In this document: in pieces, positions 6,610-8,351 of the stretch
How positions within the stretch are numbered: position 1 is the first letter of the stretch
Layout: each line of letters begins with the position of its first letter
Source: an uncultured Collinsella sp.
GTDB lineage: Bacteria > Actinomycetota > Coriobacteriia > Coriobacteriales > Coriobacteriaceae
Direction of reading: 5' to 3'
Assembly: GCA_902494585.1 (NCBI GenBank)
Contig: CABUUD010000083.1
Span: 1-8,351 of the forward strand
DNA length: 8,351 nucleotides
Notes under the pieces: model-generated
What the model was told of the DNA's origin: nothing
Databases searched by the model: none
The model's input: only the letters and a program-made list of their open reading frames with translations
Position numbers and translations under genes: made by a program

Positions 6610-6618
6610 TGGTAAACT
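6610..6618 (+). promoter_or_regulatory. Extended -10 promoter upstream of the sepIVA-like gene
   Basis: TGG-TAAACT has a TGn extension and four of six -10 matches. The wider TGTGGTA is repeated before rpmF at 7709-7715. It agrees with the tgngnTAnnnT form I recall for actinobacterial promoters. No convincing -35 sits at normal spacing; TTGCCT at 6595-6600 is only 12 bases upstream. Start predicted near 6625. Confidence 0.5.
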
Positions 6619-6641
6619 AACACGATGATATGTTACCTATG

Positions 6642-6648
6642 AAAGGAG
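6642..6648 (+). promoter_or_regulatory. Ribosome binding site fixing the sepIVA-like start
   Basis: AAAGGAG lies five bases before the ATG at 6654. The in-frame ATG at 6630 lies upstream of this site, close to the predicted transcript start, so 6654 is the likelier start. Confidence 0.85.
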
Positions 6649-6653
6649 ACCGG

Positions 6654-7151
6654 ATGCCGGGCGAGAATTTTCCTGGCGACAGGATCGTGAGTCTTGTCGA
6701 CGAGCTCGAGGGGCTCATCGAAGAGGCTAAGACGCCGTTCGGCAAGAACGCCCAGATGAAGGTTATCGACGCCGACGTCTTCTTTAACATCCTCGATGAG
6801 ATCCGCATGAGCTATCCCGAGGAGTGGCAGAAGTCCCGCCGTATCCTCAAAGAGCGTGAGGAGCTTATGGCTTCTGCCGCCGCTCAGGCCGATTCCATCA
6901 TTGCCGATGCTCAACAGCAGGCGCTCACCATTGCCGGTGAGCAGGAGATCGTCCGCTTAGCCCAGCAGCAGGCCGACGACATCCGCGACCGTGCCCAGCA
7001 GTACGAGCGCGAGACGCGCTATGCCGCCGAGGATTACGCCGAGCAGGTCTTTACGCACCTCGAGGAGAACCTTAAGAGCCTGACCGGCACCGTCACCCGT
7101 TGCCGTCAGCAGCTCAACGAGGGTGCCGCCCAACAGAACGGTCAGTGGTAA
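6654..7151 (+). CDS. SepIVA/DivIVA-like coiled-coil protein
   Basis: A 165-residue, hydrophilic, mostly helical protein. Residues 10-52 (RIVSLVDELEGLIEEAK ... VIDADVFFNILDEIRMSYPEEW) resemble, from memory, the N-terminal domain of mycobacterial SepIVA (Rv2927c), which has DELSRLVEEA and a VLELLDDIKDAIPGEL-like segment. Residues 60-125 are Ala/Gln/Glu-rich coiled coil with SIIADAQQQA, and residues 126-155 (EQVFTHLEENLKSLTGTVTRCRQQL) resemble the SepIVA C-terminal helix. SepIVA is about 245 residues, so the central coiled coil is much shorter here. SepIVA is a DivIVA-domain septation and envelope-growth factor. The gene sits directly before a DUF177 gene, as in Mycobacterium, which strongly supports the assignment. 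No signal peptide or membrane span. Such proteins are often annotated as ATP synthase subunit B-like merely because of the coiled coil. Family link fairly firm; function inferred. Confidence 0.75.
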   Translation: MPGENFPGDRIVSLVDELEGLIEEAKTPFGKNAQMKVIDADVFFNILDEIRMSYPEEWQKSRRILKEREELMASAAAQADSIIADAQQQALTIAGEQEIVRLAQQQADDIRDRAQQYERETRYAAEDYAEQVFTHLEENLKSLTGTVTRCRQQLNEGAAQQNGQW

Positions 7152-7705
7152 TGGCTGAGTTCCCGAGCGTAACCGTCGATCTTTCCGAGCAGCTCGAGTT
7201 TCCCGGAGACTCATATCCGCTGACCGGCAAGGTCGATGTCGCCACCTACATGGTGGGCGAGAAAGAGTACCAGCTGCAGGACGGCATTGCCTACGACGTG
7301 GTCTTTACCAACGCCGGTACCGGCGTTCTTCTCTCTGGCATGGTCCGCGCGCACGCCACCGGGGAGTGCGACCGCTGCCTGGAGCCCGCCTCGTTTGATA
7401 TCGCGGGCGAGATCGAGGAGTTCTACCTCTTTGATGAGCCCGAGGACCCCGAGGCCTACGAAGACGGCTACGAGTTGCTGGGCGAGGATCGCATCGTCGA
7501 TCTGGGTGAGCCCATCAACGACGCGGTCGTCATGGACACGCCGTTCGTTGTCCTGTGCAAGCCCGATTGCCGCGGCCTTTGCCCCACCTGTGGCATCAAT
7601 CTCAACGTCGAGCAATGCGATTGCGCCGCCAAGGCGGAGGCCGAATGGGCCGCTGCCACGGAAAATCCATTTGCAGCATTGAAGAATCTCAAGCTTGACG
7701 AGTAA
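7151..7705 (+). CDS. yceD: DUF177 / YceD family 23S rRNA accumulation protein
   Basis: A 184-residue member of the DUF177 (YceD) family, which is needed for normal 23S rRNA accumulation in bacteria and plastids; the biochemical mechanism is not settled. The conserved central motif CDRCLEP (73-79) and the C-terminal cysteine cluster (Cys136, Cys140, Cys144, Cys147, Cys156, Cys158, in CRGLCPTCG and CDC) suggest metal binding. A strongly acidic stretch (about 87-119: EIEEFYLFDEPEDPEAYED and on) lies between them. The start ATG shares its A with the preceding TAA stop (TAATG), and there is no clear Shine-Dalgarno, so translation is probably coupled to the sepIVA-like gene. An in-frame GTG at 7145 is a possible alternative. 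rpmF follows after 64 bases, the classic yceD-rpmF-plsX order. Confidence 0.92.
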   Translation: MAEFPSVTVDLSEQLEFPGDSYPLTGKVDVATYMVGEKEYQLQDGIAYDVVFTNAGTGVLLSGMVRAHATGECDRCLEPASFDIAGEIEEFYLFDEPEDPEAYEDGYELLGEDRIVDLGEPINDAVVMDTPFVVLCKPDCRGLCPTCGINLNVEQCDCAAKAEAEWAAATENPFAALKNLKLDE

Positions 7706-7710
7706 AACTG

Positions 7711-7719
7711 TGGTAGTAT
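7711..7719 (+). promoter_or_regulatory. Extended -10 promoter upstream of rpmF
   Basis: TGG-TAGTAT has a TGn extension and four of six -10 matches, within the same TGTGGTA context as the promoter at 6610. TTGACG at 7695-7700 is a good -35 by sequence but only 13 bases from the -10, so it may not be used with it. It would give rpmF its own transcript in addition to read-through from yceD, as fits an abundant ribosomal protein. Confidence 0.5.
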
Positions 7720-7756
7720 CGCTACTTGCGCGTAATCGCCACACTGGATAGTTCAT

Positions 7757-7764
7757 AAGGAAGG
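7757..7764 (+). promoter_or_regulatory. Ribosome binding site of rpmF
   Basis: AAGGAAGG, a doubled purine Shine-Dalgarno-like sequence, lies five bases before the rpmF ATG at 7770. Confidence 0.75.
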
Positions 7765-7769
7765 TCACT

Positions 7770-7949
7770 ATGCCCGTACCTAAACAAAAGCAGGGTCGTA
7801 TCCGCACCCATACCCGTCGTTCCGCCAACATGAAGATCTCGGCTGCGGCTCAGTCCACGTGCCCCCGTTGCGGCGCTGTTAAGCTCCCGCATCACGTGTG
7901 CCCCAGCTGCGGTTTCTACAAGGACCGCGAGGTTATCGTTACCGAGTAA
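7770..7949 (+). CDS. rpmF: 50S ribosomal protein L32
   Basis: Ribosomal protein bL32 of the large subunit, 59 residues, a typical length. It begins with the family hallmark MPVPKQKQ followed by a basic segment (GRIRTHTRRSANMK), where many L32 proteins have KRKTSKSR-type sequence. The two CxxC pairs, CPRC at 31-34 and CPSC at 44-47, form the zinc ribbon, so this is the zinc-binding (C+) form rather than the cysteine-free paralog found in some bacteria. GFYKDREVI closes the protein. The gene lies between yceD and plsX, as in many bacteria including Escherichia coli. It has its own Shine-Dalgarno and probably its own promoter. A strong hairpin terminator begins 39 bases after the stop. Confidence 0.97.
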   Translation: MPVPKQKQGRIRTHTRRSANMKISAAAQSTCPRCGAVKLPHHVCPSCGFYKDREVIVTE

Positions 7950-7952
7950 CTG

Positions 7953-7958
7953 TATACT
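7953..7958 (+). promoter_or_regulatory. Candidate -10 box of a plsX leader promoter
   Basis: TATACT matches five of six -10 bases and starts three bases after the rpmF stop codon. No good -35 is present at 16-18 bases upstream, which would lie inside rpmF. If used, transcripts would begin near 7965 and pass through the dyad at 7972-7985 and the terminator hairpin before plsX. Confidence 0.4.
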
Positions 7959-7971
7959 CTGATGCGATGCC

Positions 7972-7985
7972 GTTCCAACTGGAAC
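7972..7985. promoter_or_regulatory. Perfect 6-2-6 dyad, candidate operator in the plsX leader
   Basis: GTTCCA and TGGAAC are exact inverted repeats separated by AC. The element lies just downstream of the candidate TATACT box, a position suited to a repressor site. It does not resemble the FapR operator known from Bacillus. Binding is inference only. Confidence 0.35.
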
Positions 7986-7988
7986 CAC

Positions 7989-8018
7989 AATGGCCGGCTC
8001 AATGAGTCGGCCATTTTT
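7989..8018 (+). terminator. Rho-independent terminator between rpmF and plsX
   Basis: AATGGCCGGCTC (7989-8000) pairs with GAGTCGGCCATT (8004-8015), twelve pairs with one G-T wobble, around the 3-nt loop AAT. A T-run covers 8014-8018. The hairpin ends only a few bases before the plsX Shine-Dalgarno, so it should end the rpmF transcript and could also limit plsX expression. Confidence 0.85.
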
Positions 8019-8022
8019 GTAT

Positions 8023-8028
8023 AAGGAG
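8023..8028 (+). promoter_or_regulatory. Ribosome binding site of plsX
   Basis: AAGGAG lies eight bases before the ATG at 8037. The nearer ATG at 8032 is too close (three bases) and reads only Met-Lys-stop. Confidence 0.85.
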
Positions 8029-8036
8029 TATATGAA

Positions 8037-8351
8037 ATGAGTAACGTTCGCGTTTGTGTAGACGTTGTGGGCGGAGACGAGAAGCCCCAGGTTGTCCTCG
8101 ACGGTATCGAGGCTGCGCTTGCGGCAGATCCTGAGATCGAGGTCTTGGCCGTCGGTCCCGCCGAAATCGTCAACCCCTTTGCCGCAGCGCATACCCGCGT
8201 GGAGGCCTTGGAGGCCCCCGACGTCATCAGCATGGAGGACGATCCCATCCGCGCTGTGATGACCAAGCGCAAGTCCTCGATTGTGCTTGCGTGCCGTGCC
8301 ATTAAGAAGGGCAATGCGGACGCGTTTTTCTCGGCCGGCTCGACCGGTGCC
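8037..8351 (+). CDS. plsX: Phosphate acyltransferase PlsX, 5' part
   Basis: PlsX converts acyl-ACP and phosphate into acyl-phosphate, the donor used by PlsY for glycerol-3-phosphate acylation; it acts as a peripheral membrane enzyme. The window holds the first 105 codons of what is usually about 330-350. Recognisable segments are VRVCVDVVGGDEKPQVVLDG (4-23), corresponding to the usual IAVDAMGGDHAP opening; VISMEDDPIRAVMTKRKSSIVLA (63-85), matching the family's I-M--EP--A-R-K--SS segment; and DAFFSAGSTGA (95-105), matching the common SAGNTGA. The His of GGDHAP and the Asn of SAGNTG are replaced (by Glu and Ser), which may be lineage-typical. Position after rpmF supports the call. The frame is open to the window edge, so there is no sign of damage. 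Confidence 0.93.
   Translation, partial: MSNVRVCVDVVGGDEKPQVVLDGIEAALAADPEIEVLAVGPAEIVNPFAAAHTRVEALEAPDVISMEDDPIRAVMTKRKSSIVLACRAIKKGNADAFFSAGSTGA

Noticed and set aside
7100..7150. N-terminal extension of the DUF177 protein from ATG 7100
   Set aside because: It overlaps the conserved end of the sepIVA-like gene in another frame; the ATG at 7151, coupled to the TAA, gives the normal family start.
7722..8192. 156-codon minus-strand open frame over rpmF and plsX
   Set aside because: It is antisense to two clearly identified genes and crosses the terminator hairpin; no domain seen.
1..8351. Defence system, prophage, insertion sequence or CRISPR array
   Set aside because: Every stretch is accounted for by housekeeping genes or short intergenic gaps under 200 bases. 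No direct-repeat array, transposase, integrase or target-site duplication was seen, although the tRNA-Asn could in principle serve as an integration site.

Overview
The window is a compact, GC-rich stretch of bacterial housekeeping genes, all on the + strand. Strong GC preference at third codon positions, the protein sequences and the gene order point to an actinobacterium, most probably a Coriobacteriia member such as Collinsella. That placement is an inference from sequence character and remembered gene orders; no search was run.

Layout: the 3' end of the primary sigma factor gene (sigA/rpoD) runs to base 791 and ends at a hairpin terminator. A perfect 28-bp palindrome follows. Next is a stand-alone tRNA-Asn(GUU) with its own sigma-70-type promoter, an encoded CCA and a strong terminator. 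After a 194-base gap an apparent operon begins: an Asp23/YloU-family protein, the fatty acid kinase catalytic subunit FakA (YloV), RecG helicase, the 16S rRNA methyltransferase RsmD, and phosphopantetheine adenylyltransferase CoaD. Within it recG/rsmD and rsmD/coaD overlap by a few bases. A weak hairpin plus T-run and a new extended -10 promoter separate this from a second block: a SepIVA/DivIVA-like coiled-coil protein, a DUF177 (YceD) protein whose start overlaps the stop before it, and ribosomal protein L32 (RpmF). After a short leader holding a -10 box, a dyad and a strong terminator hairpin, plsX begins and is cut by the window end.

Functional links: FakA (with a FakB partner not seen here) and PlsX are two routes to acyl-phosphate, the acyl donor used by PlsY in phospholipid synthesis. 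CoaD supplies coenzyme A and hence the acyl carrier protein prosthetic group. RsmD, YceD/DUF177 and L32 belong to ribosome assembly. The SepIVA-like protein is a probable septation or envelope-growth factor. The block therefore joins membrane-lipid supply, ribosome biogenesis and cell growth. The order mixes a Firmicutes-like core (yloU-fakA-recG ... plsX) with an actinobacterial pair (sepIVA-DUF177) and the widespread yceD-rpmF-plsX linkage.

No mobile element, CRISPR array, defence system or phage gene was found. The points most worth a second look are non-coding: the 28-bp palindrome after sigA and the rpmF-plsX leader.
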